Below are positions 37,665-47,286 of a DNA stretch of 64,000 nt, one piece after another. Within the stretch, counting starts at the first letter, position 1. Each line of letters starts with the position of its first letter. Source of the stretch: Proteiniclasticum sediminis (lineage in GTDB: Bacteria > Bacillota > Clostridia > Clostridiales > Clostridiaceae); contig NZ_JAGSCS010000003.1 of assembly GCF_018128025.1 (NCBI RefSeq), forward strand, positions 186,001 to 250,000, given 5' to 3'. Both the position numbers and the translations under genes were made by a program. The notes under the pieces are model-generated. The model was not told the origin of the DNA. It ran no database searches and was given only the letters and a program-made list of their open reading frames with translations.

Positions 37665-37864
37665 GTAATCATAGAAGACGTGGAAGAGGAAGAGTAGTCA
37701 AGATCTCCACCCGCAGAGAGAAGGCAGTTGGTGAAAGCCTTTGGGGAGTGTTGATGAACGCCGCCTTGGAGTCTGGTTTTTTAAGTGATGGATCTTCGGA
37801 TCCATAATTAGGGTGGTACCGCGGAAGTTTGCTTTCGTCCCTTGGAGGGATGATGGCTTTTTTT
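37665..37864 (+). promoter_or_regulatory. T-box riboswitch, probably alanine-specific
   Basis: tRNA-sensing transcription attenuator. The diagnostic T-box AGGGTGGTACCGCGG is at 37810-37824. Upstream, a stem I region carries AGAGAG, an apical GGTGAAAGCC element and TGATGAACGCCGCCTTGGAG, where GCC (alanine; 37760-37765 holds two copies) fits the specifier position. The terminator stem TCGTCCCT (37835-37842) with AGGGATGA (37846-37853) is followed by seven T (37858-37864), and TCCC can alternatively pair with the T-box GGG. Binding of uncharged tRNA-Ala would open expression of the transporter and alaS. Confidence 0.93.
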
Positions 37865-37909
37865 ATTGGGAAAACCTAGGCACCAAAGAAGAAAGGAATG
37901 TTACAAAAA

Positions 37910-38785
37910 ATGACGGACAAAATGTATCTCACCCCTGCGGAAATTGCGGCTTATACTGTGGAAGCCGGACAAAAGAAAGCAAAGCTCAAACCCCTCCATA
38001 TGCTGGTTCTCGGATTCCTGGCTGGCGCCTTCATCGCCTTTGCCTCGGAGGGCTCCAACATGGCGGCCTATAACCTTTTGGCCAAACCGGAAACCTATGG
38101 TTTGGGAAAGGCCCTGGCGGGCTCTATTTTCGGCACAGGCCTCATGCTGGTTCTCGTGGCTGGAGGAGAGCTCTTCACCGGCAATACCCTGATCTTCATG
38201 GGGGTCCTGGAGCGGAAGGTGAAGCTCAGTGCCATGCTGAAGAACTGGTTCTTTGTCTATGTGGGAAACTTTCTGGGATCCCTCTTCATCGCCTACCTAA
38301 TGAACCTTAGCGGCCTCTTTGAAAGCAGCCATGGCCTCTTGGGCGGCGTCACCATCAAGATTGCGGCGGGGAAAGTCGGACTCACCTTCCTTCAGGCGGT
38401 GGTTCTGGGTATTCTCTGCAACTGGCTGGTCTGCCTGGCGGTGTGGATGTGTTATGGGGCGAAGGATATGGCCGGGAAGCTTCTGGCCGTGTTTTTTCCC
38501 ATCTGGCTCTTCATCACCTCAGGCTTTGAACACAGTGTAGCCAATATGTACTATATTCCTGCCGGAATCCTGGCCAAAAGCAGCAGCACTTTTGTGGAAG
38601 CAGCCCTAAGTCTTGGGGTCACCCCGGAGAAGCTGGACCACCTGAACTGGACCACCTTTTTCACCCGTAATCTTCTGCCTGTCACCCTGGGCAACATTAT
38701 CGGGGGAGCCTTCTTTGTGGGGGCGGTCTACTGGTTTGTCTACCTGAAGAAAGTCCAACAGCAAGATGTACAGAAAGTAAAGTAA
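37910..38785 (+). CDS. formate/nitrite transporter (FNT) family channel
   Basis: A pentameric-channel family protein of 291 residues with six membrane helices. Seen are GFLAGAFIAFASEGSN in helix 1, the conserved GTGLMLVLVAGGELFTGNTL in helix 2, NWFFVYVGNFLGSLF in helix 3, GILCNWLVCLAVWM in helix 4, GFEHSVANMYYIPAG in helix 5 and the last helix near the C-terminus. The family carries formate, nitrite, hydrosulfide, acetate or lactate. Start is not certain (ATG 37898, 37910 or 37922; AAAGGA at 37892-37897). It lies between an alanine-type T-box and alaS, 27 bases before alaS, so it should be induced by alanine starvation. Confidence 0.88.
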   Translation: MTDKMYLTPAEIAAYTVEAGQKKAKLKPLHMLVLGFLAGAFIAFASEGSNMAAYNLLAKPETYGLGKALAGSIFGTGLMLVLVAGGELFTGNTLIFMGVLERKVKLSAMLKNWFFVYVGNFLGSLFIAYLMNLSGLFESSHGLLGGVTIKIAAGKVGLTFLQAVVLGILCNWLVCLAVWMCYGAKDMAGKLLAVFFPIWLFITSGFEHSVANMYYIPAGILAKSSSTFVEAALSLGVTPEKLDHLNWTTFFTRNLLPVTLGNIIGGAFFVGAVYWFVYLKKVQQQDVQKVK

Positions 38786-38812
38786 AGAATATAAGAAGTG
38801 GAGGAACGTCAA

Positions 38813-41443
38813 ATGCAACATATGAGCACCAGCGATATCCGAAAGAAATACCTGGAATTCTTCGCCCAGAAAGAACATCTGGTCATGGAGAGTTTCCCCC
38901 TTGTGCCCAAGGACGACAAGTCCCTGCTCCTCATCAACGCCGGCATGGCCCCCCTGAAACCCTATTTCACCGGGGTCAAGGTTCCCCCCTCCAAGCGGGT
39001 AGCCACCTGCCAGAAGTGCATCCGTACCGGAGACATTGACAATGTGGGTATTACCAAGCGTCATGCCACTTTCTTTGAAATGCTCGGAAACTTCTCCTTT
39101 GGCGATTATTTCAAGAAGGAAATCATTCCCTGGGCCTGGGAGTTTGTCACGGAAGTCCTGAAGATCGACAAGTCCAAGCTCTACGCCACGGTTTATTTTG
39201 AAGATGATGAAGCCTTCGATTTATGGAAGGACACCACGGATATCGACCCTACCCATATCTTCCGCTTAGGCAAGGAAGACAACTTCTGGGAAATCGGCGT
39301 CGGCCCCTGCGGTCCCTGCTCCGAAATCCACTACTACCGGGGCACCGAGGTCATCGCCACTGTGGAGGATTTTGTGGCCGCCAGTGACAAGGATGAAATG
39401 ACAGAATTCTGGAACCTCGTCTTTACCCAGTTTGACAAGGATGAAGAGGGAAACTACAATCCCCTGGAGAACCCCAACATCGACACGGGTATGGGTCTGG
39501 AGCGTATGGCCACCATTATGCAGGGCGTCAGCTCCATTTTCGACATCGACATTCTGAAGAATATCATCGGAAAGGTATCCGCCGTCACCGGAAAGGTTTA
39601 TGGGGAGGATGCCAAGAATGACATCTCCATGCGCATCATCGCTGACCATGCCAAGAGCATTTCGTTCCTCATCGGCGATGGCGTGCTGCCGTCCAACGAA
39701 GGCCGGGGCTATGTCTTAAGAAGACTGCTGCGCCGTGCTGCCCGTCATGGCCGTGTGCTGGGGCATACGGATCTTTTCCTTAACCGCGTCATTGAGGCGG
39801 TCATGGAGAGCTATGGCGAAGCCTATCCGGATCTTCTGGACCGGAAGGACTATATTTCGAAGATTGTGGATCTGGAGGAGCGCAAGTTCCATGAAACCCT
39901 GGATTCTGGCATGGAAATGCTGTTAGGATTCATCCGGGACACCGAGGGATCCGTGTTTAGCGGAGAGAATGCCTTTAAGCTTTATGACACCTATGGATTC
40001 CCCCTGGAGCTGACCCAGGAGATTCTAGCAGAAAAATCCATGACCGTGGATCTTTCTGCCTTCAAGAAAGAAATGAATGATCAGCGTCAGCGGGCCAGAG
40101 CTGCCCGGGGAGAGAGCTCCTACATGGGTTCGGAAGCCGCTGGCATGGACGCTTTGGAAGAAAGCGTAAATACCGTGTTCCTGGGCTATACTGCCACAAA
40201 AGCTGAGGCGGAGGTCCTCCATGTGTACACGGATCTTGGACTGGTGGAAACCCTGGAAGCACCGGCCCAGGGCTTCCTGGTGGCCGATGCCACACCTTTC
40301 TATGCCGAAATGGGCGGACAGGTGGGCGACGTGGGCATGATCCTCCAGGAGAATGCCCAGGTGAAGGTCCTGGATACTCGCAAAAGCAAGAATGGAAATA
40401 TAGTCCATGTGGTGGAGGTTCTTTCCGGAACCCTCACCGCCGGAACTGCCCAGTTTATGGTGGATGAGACGGTGAGACGTTCCACGGAGCGCAATCACAC
40501 GGCCACCCATCTTCTCCATAAGGCGCTGAAGCTGGTTCTGGGAAGCCACGTAAATCAGGCGGGCTCCATCGTTCTGCCCGATAAACTCCGCTTTGACTTC
40601 AACCACTTCCAGGCCATGACGGGTGAGGAAATTCGCCAGGTGGAGGAAATTGTCAATGAAGAAGTGCTGAAGGCCCTGCCCGTGTCCACGGCAGTGATGA
40701 ACATGGCGGAAGCCAAGGCTTCCGGAGCCATGGCGCTCTTTGATGAAAAGTACGGGGAAGAAGTCCGCGTGCTTTCCGTGGGAGAATTTTCCAAGGAACT
40801 CTGCGGAGGCACCCATGTACGTAACTCCGGCGAGATTGGCCTCTTCCGCATCACCAGCGAAGCGGGCATCGCTTCGGGGGTACGCCGCATTGAAGCCGTC
40901 ACGGGCATGAACTCCTACCGTCTCTTCCAGGAGCGGGAGGGGATCCTCACCAGCCTTCAGGAAATCCTGAAGACCGGCCGACAGGAGCTTGTGGCTAAGG
41001 TTTCAGCGCAGCAGGCCGAAGTGAAGTCCCTGCACAAGGAGCTGGAGGATATTCGAAAGTCCGCTTCCTTAGGCCATGTGGATACCCTGTTGGCTTCCCG
41101 GGAAACCGTAGGAAGCGTCACGCTGGTCAAGGGCGCCCTGGAAAACATTGAAGCGGGAGATCTTCGAGAGCTTACGGAAAAGGTGCTGGATAAGCTCCAG
41201 TCCGGCGTGGTGGTTCTGGGATCCGTCGTGGAAGACAAGGTAAACCTCTCCGTCATGATCTCCAAGGATCAGGTGAAGAACGGTTTCCATGCAGGCAAGC
41301 TCATTAAAGAAGTGGCTAAAATCGTCGGCGGCGGTGGCGGCGGTCGGCCCGATATGGCCCAGGCCGGCGGAAAAGACCCGGCAAAGCTTCCCGAAGCCTT
41401 GGCGATTGTAAACAGTCTCTTAAGTGATCAAGTTAATTCCTAA
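38813..41443 (+). CDS. alaS: alanyl-tRNA synthetase
   Basis: Charges tRNA-Ala and edits misacylated serine and glycine; 876 residues, full length. Class II catalytic core ([32 protein letters not shown]), tRNA-recognition region, editing domain with the [11 protein letters not shown] zinc motif near 561 and [15 protein letters not shown] near 663, and the C-Ala/DHHA1 domain ending [15 protein letters not shown]. Start at ATG 38813, 8 bases after GGAGG (38800-38804). Co-transcribed with the FNT gene under T-box control. Confidence 0.98.
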   Translation: MQHMSTSDIRKKYLEFFAQKEHLVMESFPLVPKDDKSLLLINAGMAPLKPYFTGVKVPPSKRVATCQKCIRTGDIDNVGITKRHATFFEMLGNFSFGDYFKKEIIPWAWEFVTEVLKIDKSKLYATVYFEDDEAFDLWKDTTDIDPTHIFRLGKEDNFWEIGVGPCGPCSEIHYYRGTEVIATVEDFVAASDKDEMTEFWNLVFTQFDKDEEGNYNPLENPNIDTGMGLERMATIMQGVSSIFDIDILKNIIGKVSAVTGKVYGEDAKNDISMRIIADHAKSISFLIGDGVLPSNEGRGYVLRRLLRRAARHGRVLGHTDLFLNRVIEAVMESYGEAYPDLLDRKDYISKIVDLEERKFHETLDSGMEMLLGFIRDTEGSVFSGENAFKLYDTYGFPLELTQEILAEKSMTVDLSAFKKEMNDQRQRARAARGESSYMGSEAAGMDALEESVNTVFLGYTATKAEAEVLHVYTDLGLVETLEAPAQGFLVADATPFYAEMGGQVGDVGMILQENAQVKVLDTRKSKNGNIVHVVEVLSGTLTAGTAQFMVDETVRRSTERNHTATHLLHKALKLVLGSHVNQAGSIVLPDKLRFDFNHFQAMTGEEIRQVEEIVNEEVLKALPVSTAVMNMAEAKASGAMALFDEKYGEEVRVLSVGEFSKELCGGTHVRNSGEIGLFRITSEAGIASGVRRIEAVTGMNSYRLFQEREGILTSLQEILKTGRQELVAKVSAQQAEVKSLHKELEDIRKSASLGHVDTLLASRETVGSVTLVKGALENIEAGDLRELTEKVLDKLQSGVVVLGSVVEDKVNLSVMISKDQVKNGFHAGKLIKEVAKIVGGGGGGRPDMAQAGGKDPAKLPEALAIVNSLLSDQVNS

Positions 41444-41472
41444 ATTGTCTATACAATTTAGAAAGAATAATT

Positions 41473-41478
41473 TATAAT
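41473..41478 (+). promoter_or_regulatory. -10 element of ireB
   Basis: TATAAT at 41473-41478 in an AT-rich stretch after alaS, with no convincing -35. It puts the transcription start near 41485, so the in-frame GTG at 41488 cannot be led by a ribosome site. Confidence 0.5.
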
Positions 41479-41532
41479 AGAACTATCGTGAATCCGATTT
41501 CGAAGGGGGTGGAGCTGCTTTGCAGCGTTCTT

Positions 41533-41790
41533 ATGACAAATAAAGACAATACGATGCAATTCGACTTTGAGAGGGATAAAAAAGACCTGACCAAAGCAAT
41601 TCTCGAAGAGGTGTACAATGCGCTGAAAGAGAAGGGGTACAATCCCGTGAATCAGCTGGTGGGCTACATCATTTCCGGAGACCCCACCTACATTACGAAC
41701 TACAACGGGGCCCGAGCCCTCGTCCGGAAACTCGAACGGGATGAAATCCTGGAAGAAGTTCTGAAGGCCTATCTGGATATCAAGGAATGA
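41533..41790 (+). CDS. IreB family regulatory protein (UPF0297/YrzL)
   Basis: A small phosphoprotein family, substrate of the PASTA Ser/Thr kinase IreK in Enterococcus faecalis; 85 residues. Conserved [35 protein letters not shown] and [16 protein letters not shown]. Start placed at ATG 41533 by family length. The ribosome site AAGGGGGTGGA (41503-41513) is 19 bases away, but 41514-41526 folds into a GCTGC-TTT-GCAGC hairpin that would shorten the gap to 6. Gene order ireB-ruvX-DUF1292-fur is standard in Clostridia. Confidence 0.87.
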   Translation: MTNKDNTMQFDFERDKKDLTKAILEEVYNALKEKGYNPVNQLVGYIISGDPTYITNYNGARALVRKLERDEILEEVLKAYLDIKE

Positions 41791-41795
41791 GAATG

Positions 41796-41817
41796 AGGGA
41801 TACCTTCGGGTATCCCT
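41796..41817 (+). terminator. hairpin after ireB
   Basis: AGGGATACC (41796-41804) pairs with GGTATCCCT (41809-41817) across a TTCG tetraloop. The T tract is poor (ATTGC), so termination may be partial. Confidence 0.6.
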
Positions 41818-41884
41818 ATTGCTTTCCCTGGCAAATTATGTCAGAATGGAACGAAGAAAATTTTATTATTTTTTTAGAAAAGTT

Positions 41885-41893
41885 TGGTACAAT
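41885..41893 (+). promoter_or_regulatory. extended -10 promoter of ruvX
   Basis: TGGTACAAT at 41885-41893 with no good -35; it would drive ruvX-DUF1292-fur-rnj-ylbF. Confidence 0.55.
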
Positions 41894-41930
41894 AGAATAG
41901 ACCAAACGTCGAAAGGATTTAAATGTATTT

Positions 41931-42350
41931 ATGAGGTATATCGGACTGGATGTCGGTGACAAGACCATCGGAGTTGCCGTGAGCGATCCGCTGGGCTACA
42001 CCGCCCAAGGCGTGACTACGGTCAGAAGAAAATCACTGGAGCTGGATTTGGAGAACCTCCGGGAAATACTCCGGAGTTACGAAATTCAAGGATTTGTTGT
42101 GGGTTTGCCGAAAAACATGAACGGAACCATCGGACCCCAGGCGGAAAAAGCCATGGCCTTTGGTGAAATTCTGAAGGAGACCTTCGGCTACCCTGTGATT
42201 TTCTGGGATGAACGGCTGACGACCATGGCTGCACACAGAGTCATGATCGAAGCTGATTTTTCACGCAAAAAAAGAAAAGGGCTGGTGGACAAAATCGCAG
42301 CCACTTATATACTTCAAGGATATTTAGATAAACTTAGCAGCACAAAATAA
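41931..42350 (+). CDS. ruvX: Holliday junction resolvase-like protein RuvX (YqgF)
   Basis: RNase H-fold nuclease family implicated in 16S rRNA 5'-end maturation and recombination, 139 residues. Conserved [20 protein letters not shown] (first metal aspartate at residue 7), [22 protein letters not shown] near 96 and the final [14 protein letters not shown]. The ribosome site AGGA (41914-41917) is 13 bases before ATG 41931, but only 5 bases before an ATG at 41923 that opens a three-codon frame ending in TGA across the ruvX start. Confidence 0.92.
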   Translation: MRYIGLDVGDKTIGVAVSDPLGYTAQGVTTVRRKSLELDLENLREILRSYEIQGFVVGLPKNMNGTIGPQAEKAMAFGEILKETFGYPVIFWDERLTTMAAHRVMIEADFSRKKRKGLVDKIAATYILQGYLDKLSSTK

Positions 42351-42367
42351 GCAAAGAGGTGAACATT

Positions 42368-42637
42368 ATGGAAGATATGACCGACCTGATCGTTTTAACC
42401 GACGAAGAGGGGAATGAAGTGGAAGTCGAAATCGTGACCCGGCTGGAGATTGAAGATGTGGAATATTTCATCGTTTCTCCCGTGGACGAAGAAGAAGAGG
42501 AGCCTGTATTTACGGCCCTTAAAGTCGTATACGATGAAGAAGGAAACGAATTTTTCGAGACTGTCGATGATGATGTGGAGATTGCCATGATCGAAGAGGC
42601 GTATAGCGTAATCTTCGATGATGACGGACTAAACTAA
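42368..42637 (+). CDS. DUF1292 family protein (YrzB-like)
   Basis: A very acidic 89-residue protein of the DUF1292 family: MTDLIVLTDEEGNEVEVEIV, then YFIVSPVDEEEEEPVFTALKV. Function unknown; almost always located between ruvX and fur in Bacillota. Start at ATG 42368 after AGAGGTG; the in-frame GTG at 42359 is within the ribosome site. Its stop overlaps the fur start by one base (TAATG). Confidence 0.9.
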   Translation: MEDMTDLIVLTDEEGNEVEVEIVTRLEIEDVEYFIVSPVDEEEEEPVFTALKVVYDEEGNEFFETVDDDVEIAMIEEAYSVIFDDDGLN

Positions 42638-43143
42638 TGGTTCATGCATACACCAGCGAGGACATCAAAAAAATCACCAATAAACTCAAGAAGAGCGGGT
42701 ACAAGCTGACCCCCCAGCGCCAATGCATCGTGGATACGATCATGGCCAATGTGGGGAAGCATTTGACCGTGGAAGAGATCTTTGACATCGTTAAAGTTAA
42801 GCGGCCCGAAATCGGGCTCGCCACCGTTTACCGAACCGTCGTGCTCATGCACGAACAGGGATTGATCACACGGCTGGACCTCGTCGATGGAACAGCCCGG
42901 TATGAATTGGCCAGGGAGGATGAGCATCATACGCATCATCACCTGGTCTGTCTGAAATGCTCCCGTGTCATTGAATTTATGGATGACCTCCTGGATCCCC
43001 TGGAAGAGGAAATTGGACGAAGATATGAGTTCAAGGTTCTCGACCATAGCCTAAAGTTCTACGGAATTTGCAATGAGTGCGCTAAAGAGGAAAACAACAA
43101 GGAGGATTTATTTAATGGCAAAAGCACCAAAAGAAAAAGATAA
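42637..43143 (+). CDS. fur: Fur-family metalloregulator
   Basis: Metal- or peroxide-sensing repressor, 168 residues. Winged helix with GYKLTPQRQCIVDTI and GLATVYRTVVLMHEQGLI, the regulatory EDEHHTHHHLVC segment, and structural zinc CxxC pairs CLKC (about 105-108) and CNEC (about 146-149). Fur, PerR and Zur cannot be told apart from sequence alone here. Little ribosome site of its own, so probably translated by coupling to DUF1292. The lysine-rich C-terminal tail overlaps the rnj start by 29 bases. Confidence 0.9.
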   Translation: MVHAYTSEDIKKITNKLKKSGYKLTPQRQCIVDTIMANVGKHLTVEEIFDIVKVKRPEIGLATVYRTVVLMHEQGLITRLDLVDGTARYELAREDEHHTHHHLVCLKCSRVIEFMDDLLDPLEEEIGRRYEFKVLDHSLKFYGICNECAKEENNKEDLFNGKSTKRKR

Positions 43144-44791
43144 TCTGAAAATCATACCTCTTGGCGGAACCAACGAAATTGGAAAGAACCTGACCGTTAT
43201 CGAATACAAGGAGGAGATCGTCGTCATCGACTGTGGACTGAAGTTCCCAGATGATGAGATGTTCGGCATTGATGTCGTCATCCCCGATGTCTCCTATCTC
43301 GTGAAGAATTCGGATCGAGTCAAGGGAATATTTATTACCCATGGTCATGAAGACCATATCGGAGCACTGCCATATGTGTTGAAGCAGATCAATGTTCCGG
43401 TCTATGCGACGAAGCTCACGGCGGCGCTGATCAATCTGAAACTGGTGGAGCACGGCATCCAGGATGTGGTGACCATCAATATCGTGAAACCCAAGGACAT
43501 TGTCAAGCTGGACAAGCTGTCCGTGGAATACATCAAGGTGAACCACTCCATCGCTGATGCCTGCGCCCTGGCGGTACACAGCCCCCTGGGCGTGGTGGTC
43601 CATACCGGCGACTTCAAGGTGGATTTCACCCCCGTCGATGGCGAAGTCATCGACCTGCCCCGGTTTGCTGAACTGGGCAGACGCGGCGTGGTGGCGCTTC
43701 TGGCAGACTCCACCAACGTGGACCGGGAAGGGTATACCGTTTCCGAATCCACCGTGGGCGAAAGCTTCAAGCGGATTTTCCACGGCGTGAAGGGAAGAAT
43801 CATCATCGCCACCTTCGCTTCCAACATTCACCGCATTCAGCAGATCATTGAAGCTGGCGTGGAAAATGGACGAAAGATTGCCGTATCCGGACGTTCCATG
43901 GAGAAGATCATTCCCGTGGCCATGGATCTGGGGTATTTGAAAGTGGACGAGAAGCATCTGATTTCCGTGGATGACGTTCGGAAGTATCCGGACAGCCAGG
44001 TGCTGATCATCACCACCGGAAGCCAGGGAGAACCCATGGCAGCCCTCTCCCGCATGTCCAACGGCATGCACCGCAAGATTCAGGTGAAGAGCGGCGACAC
44101 CGTCGTGTTCTCCTCCTCACCCATTCCCGGTAACGAGAAACCGATTTTCGGCACCATTGACAAGCTGGCCAAGTTAGGCGCCAATGTCATCTATGGAAAG
44201 CTGGAAGCGGTCCATGTCTCCGGTCATGCCTGCAAGGAAGAGATCAAGCTGATCCATACCTTAACCCGGCCCAAGCATTTTATTCCCGTCCATGGTGAAT
44301 TCCGAATGCTGAAAGAGCATGCGGACCTGGCCATGAAGATGGGTATGGCGCCCTCAAACATTGTGATTCCGGAAAATGGCGACATCATCGAAGTCAATCG
44401 GCGCAATGTGAAGAAAACCGGCACCGTGAATTCCGGACATATCCTCATCGACGGCCTAGGCGTCGGCGATGTGGGCAAGATTGTCCTTCGCGACCGCAAA
44501 CTTCTGTCCGAAGATGGCATCATCACCGTGGTGGTGACCATGGAGAAAGAAAGCGCCATGGTGGTGGCGGGTCCCGACATCATCAGCCGCGGGTTCGTCT
44601 ATGTGAAGGAAGCGGAAGATCTCATGGAGAATGCCCGTCGCGTCGTTCGGGAGACCCTGGATGACTGCGAAGAAAAGCGCATCACCGACTGGAATGTGCT
44701 GAAGACGGTCATTAAGGATTCCCTGAGGTCCTATCTCTATGAAAAGACACAGCGCAGACCGATGATTCTGCCGATTATCATGGAAGTATAA
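43115..44791 (+). CDS. rnj: ribonuclease J
   Basis: Metallo-beta-lactamase/beta-CASP ribonuclease with endonuclease and 5'-3' exonuclease activity, 558 residues. LGGTNEIGKNL opening, metal motif THGHEDHIGAL near 76, HTGDFKVDF near 170, the beta-CASP segment with GRSMEKIIPVA and TTGSQGEPMAAL, and HVSGHACKEEIKL. Start at ATG 43115 with AAGGAGG upstream, inside fur. With PNPase and NrnA in the same window it covers much of the mRNA-decay machinery. Confidence 0.95.
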   Translation: MAKAPKEKDNLKIIPLGGTNEIGKNLTVIEYKEEIVVIDCGLKFPDDEMFGIDVVIPDVSYLVKNSDRVKGIFITHGHEDHIGALPYVLKQINVPVYATKLTAALINLKLVEHGIQDVVTINIVKPKDIVKLDKLSVEYIKVNHSIADACALAVHSPLGVVVHTGDFKVDFTPVDGEVIDLPRFAELGRRGVVALLADSTNVDREGYTVSESTVGESFKRIFHGVKGRIIIATFASNIHRIQQIIEAGVENGRKIAVSGRSMEKIIPVAMDLGYLKVDEKHLISVDDVRKYPDSQVLIITTGSQGEPMAALSRMSNGMHRKIQVKSGDTVVFSSSPIPGNEKPIFGTIDKLAKLGANVIYGKLEAVHVSGHACKEEIKLIHTLTRPKHFIPVHGEFRMLKEHADLAMKMGMAPSNIVIPENGDIIEVNRRNVKKTGTVNSGHILIDGLGVGDVGKIVLRDRKLLSEDGIITVVVTMEKESAMVVAGPDIISRGFVYVKEAEDLMENARRVVRETLDDCEEKRITDWNVLKTVIKDSLRSYLYEKTQRRPMILPIIMEV

Positions 44792-44808
44792 AGAGGAGGT
44801 CACAACCC

Positions 44809-45156
44809 TTGAATATTTATGATAAGTTCAATGAGCTGGCTGCAGCCCTGAAAATCAACCCCGATGTGGTGGCTTTCCGGGAAGCATCCCTGAAAATTCA
44901 GTCCGATGAAACCAAGACCCGGATGCTGGAGGATTTCCGAAAAATCCAGCTGGCGGCCTATAAAGAATCTGTAGAAGCCGGGAAGGTCTCCGATGAGACC
45001 ACGGAGAAAATGCAGAACTTTGCCTCCATCATCAAAACCAATCCGGATATCAACGACTACCTCCAGGCGGAAGTCCGATTTTCCATTCTTTTCGAAGACA
45101 TGATGAAAATCATCAATGACGCCGTCGGGGTGGATGTCATCGGCACCGGCAAATAG
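44809..45156 (+). CDS. YlbF/YmcA family protein
   Basis: A helical cytoplasmic protein of 115 residues of the YlbF/YmcA (Com_YlbF) family; in B. subtilis such proteins form the Y-complex that guides RNase Y. Seen are FRKIQLAAYKESVEAGKVSDE and the final ILFEDMMKIINDAVGVD. Start is TTG 44809 with AGAGGAGGT 8 bases upstream. Located after rnj, compatible with an RNA-decay role, which is an inference. Confidence 0.82.
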   Translation: MNIYDKFNELAAALKINPDVVAFREASLKIQSDETKTRMLEDFRKIQLAAYKESVEAGKVSDETTEKMQNFASIIKTNPDINDYLQAEVRFSILFEDMMKIINDAVGVDVIGTGK

Positions 45157-45180
45157 AATCATCTTTGTGAAGAACCTTGG

Positions 45181-45237
45181 GCTTCCCGATGAGGAGCGGC
45201 ACCACCGTTGGCGCTGCTTTACGTCGGGAAGCTTTAT
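45181..45237 (+). terminator. compound hairpin terminator after the rnj operon
   Basis: GCTTCCCGA (45181-45189) pairs with TCGGGAAGC (45224-45232); inside, AGCGGC and CCA pair with TGG and GCTGCT (about 45195-45219, one mismatch). TTTATT follows. Between it and the typA promoter (45238-45385) I see only a weak TTTCCC/GGGAAA hairpin near 45265-45286 and no gene. Confidence 0.7.
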
Positions 45238-45385
45238 TGTGGGGAAAATGCCGGTCCCCCATGAATTTCCCAGATCTTTCGGGAAAGTACGGCAGAATGT
45301 GCACAAGAATCCCCCATCCTTTGCCTGATCGCTAAAAGTTTTCTGCGGCAATCGGTTTCAGGGAATGCCCTCAGCGTCAAGGGTG

Positions 45386-45414
45386 TTTTCATCATGGGGA
45401 ATAAGTGCTATAAT
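45386..45414 (+). promoter_or_regulatory. promoter of typA
   Basis: TTTTCA (45386-45391), a 17-base spacer and TATAAT (45409-45414) with an extended TG. Confidence 0.7.
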
Positions 45415-45446
45415 ACATTGTTAGATGCAAAAATTGGAGGAAAAAT

Positions 45447-47261
45447 ATGTCATATCGAAGAGAGAATGTCCGGAACGTAGCCATCATCGCCCACGTGGAT
45501 CATGGCAAAACCACTTTGGTCGATGCTATGCTGAGACAGTCAAATACATTCAGAACCAATGAAAAGGTGGAGGAGCGCGTCATGGACTCCAACGACCTGG
45601 AGCGGGAGCGGGGAATCACCATCCTGTCCAAGAATACGTCCATCACCTATAAGGGATATCGGATCAACATCGTGGATACCCCTGGCCATGCCGATTTCGG
45701 CGGAGAAGTGGAACGTGTCCTCATGATGGTGGATTCGGTGCTTCTCGTGGTGGATTCCAACGAAGGAGCCATGCCCCAGACGAAGTTCGTGCTGAAGAAG
45801 GCTCTGGAGGCGGGACTGAACCCCATGGTCGTGGTCAACAAGATCGACAAGAACGATGCCCGTCCTTCCGAAGTCATTGATGAGGTCTTTGACCTCTTCG
45901 TGGAACTGGGCGCTTCCGACGAGCAGTGCGACTTCCCCATCATCTACGCTTCGGCCAAGGGCGGCTATGCCGGCCATGAAGCCGAGGATGATATGGTGGA
46001 CATGACGCCTCTTCTCGATAAGATCATCGATTTTGTCAAGCCCCCGGAAGGCGACATCGCCGGACCGCTCCAGATGCTCATTACGACCTTGGATCACAGC
46101 AGCTTTGTGGGCAAGATCGGCATCGGAAAGATCACCCGTGGAATCGCAAAACGCAACCAGGCCGTTGCAATTATTGATTTAGATGGTAATATTAAGAAGA
46201 CAACGATATCCAATCTCTATCTGTATGATGGATTAAAGCGTGTGGAAACGGACGAAGCCGCCATCGGCGACATCGTGGCGATTTCCGGTATCGGTGATGT
46301 CCATATCGGAGATACCATCGCCGATGCCCAGGCTCCTGAGGCCCTTCCTTTCGTGCACATCGACGAGCCCACGCTGTCCATGCGATTCATGGTCAATGAC
46401 TCGCCCTTTGCCGGTCAGGATGGCACCTATATCACATCCCGACATCTTCGGGACCGCCTCATGAAGGAACTGGAGACCAATGTGTCCCTTCGGGTGAATG
46501 AACTGACACCGGATACCTTTGAAGTGTCCGGCCGCGGAGAGCTTCACTTGTCCATCCTCATCGAAACCATGCGTCGGGAAGGCTTTGAGCTGCAGGTATC
46601 CAAGCCCTCGGTCATCACCAAGGAAGAAGATGGTGTGACCCTGGAGCCCATGGAGTACCTGACCATCGATGTCCCGGAAGAGTTCATGGGAACGGTCATG
46701 GAAAAGCTCGGACCCCGCAAGGCGGAAATGGTAAACATGACCTCAGCCGTCAATGGCTATACCCGCCTGGAATTTGTCATTCCTGCCCGGGGACTCATCG
46801 GCTTTAGAAATGACTTCATGACGGATACCCGCGGAAACGGCATCATGAACCATGTGTTCCAGGGCTATGACCGCTACAAAGGCGAAATGCCCAGCCGCAG
46901 CCGAGGATCCCTAGTGGTCTTTGAATCCGGAGAAGCCGTGACCTACGGACTCTTCAATGCCCAGGAAAGAGGAACCCTCTTCATCGAAGCCGGAACGCCG
47001 GTTTACGCGGGAATGGTCTGTGGAGAGTGCTCCCGTGCCGATGACATCGAAGTGAATGTCTGCAAGAAGAAGCATCTGTCCAATACCCGTGCTTCGGGCT
47101 CGGATGATGCCCTGAAGCTGGTGCCCGTGAAGAAGATGACCTTGGAGAACTTCCTGGAATTCGCCACGGACGATGAAATCGTGGAAGTCACACCACTCAA
47201 CATTCGCCTGAGAAAGCGCATGCTGGACCATAACGACAGAAAGAGAGCAGCAAGAAAGTAA
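45447..47261 (+). CDS. typA: ribosome-associated GTPase TypA/BipA
   Basis: Translational GTPase related to EF-G/LepA that assists ribosome assembly, 604 residues. G motifs [12 protein letters not shown] (16-27), RGITI switch, [23 protein letters not shown] and SAKGG. Domain II, two EF-G-like domains (III, V) and the BipA-specific C-terminal domain with [17 protein letters not shown] follow. GGAGG lies before ATG 45447. Followed by mltG after 25 bases. Confidence 0.96.
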   Translation: MSYRRENVRNVAIIAHVDHGKTTLVDAMLRQSNTFRTNEKVEERVMDSNDLERERGITILSKNTSITYKGYRINIVDTPGHADFGGEVERVLMMVDSVLLVVDSNEGAMPQTKFVLKKALEAGLNPMVVVNKIDKNDARPSEVIDEVFDLFVELGASDEQCDFPIIYASAKGGYAGHEAEDDMVDMTPLLDKIIDFVKPPEGDIAGPLQMLITTLDHSSFVGKIGIGKITRGIAKRNQAVAIIDLDGNIKKTTISNLYLYDGLKRVETDEAAIGDIVAISGIGDVHIGDTIADAQAPEALPFVHIDEPTLSMRFMVNDSPFAGQDGTYITSRHLRDRLMKELETNVSLRVNELTPDTFEVSGRGELHLSILIETMRREGFELQVSKPSVITKEEDGVTLEPMEYLTIDVPEEFMGTVMEKLGPRKAEMVNMTSAVNGYTRLEFVIPARGLIGFRNDFMTDTRGNGIMNHVFQGYDRYKGEMPSRSRGSLVVFESGEAVTYGLFNAQERGTLFIEAGTPVYAGMVCGECSRADDIEVNVCKKKHLSNTRASGSDDALKLVPVKKMTLENFLEFATDDEIVEVTPLNIRLRKRMLDHNDRKRAARK

Positions 47262-47286
47262 GAGAAAGACCAGGGGGGACTATACG

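Noticed and set aside
37813-38073. Open frame starting inside the T-box
   Set aside because: It overlaps the conserved T-box and terminator and runs antiphase to the FNT gene; a shadow.
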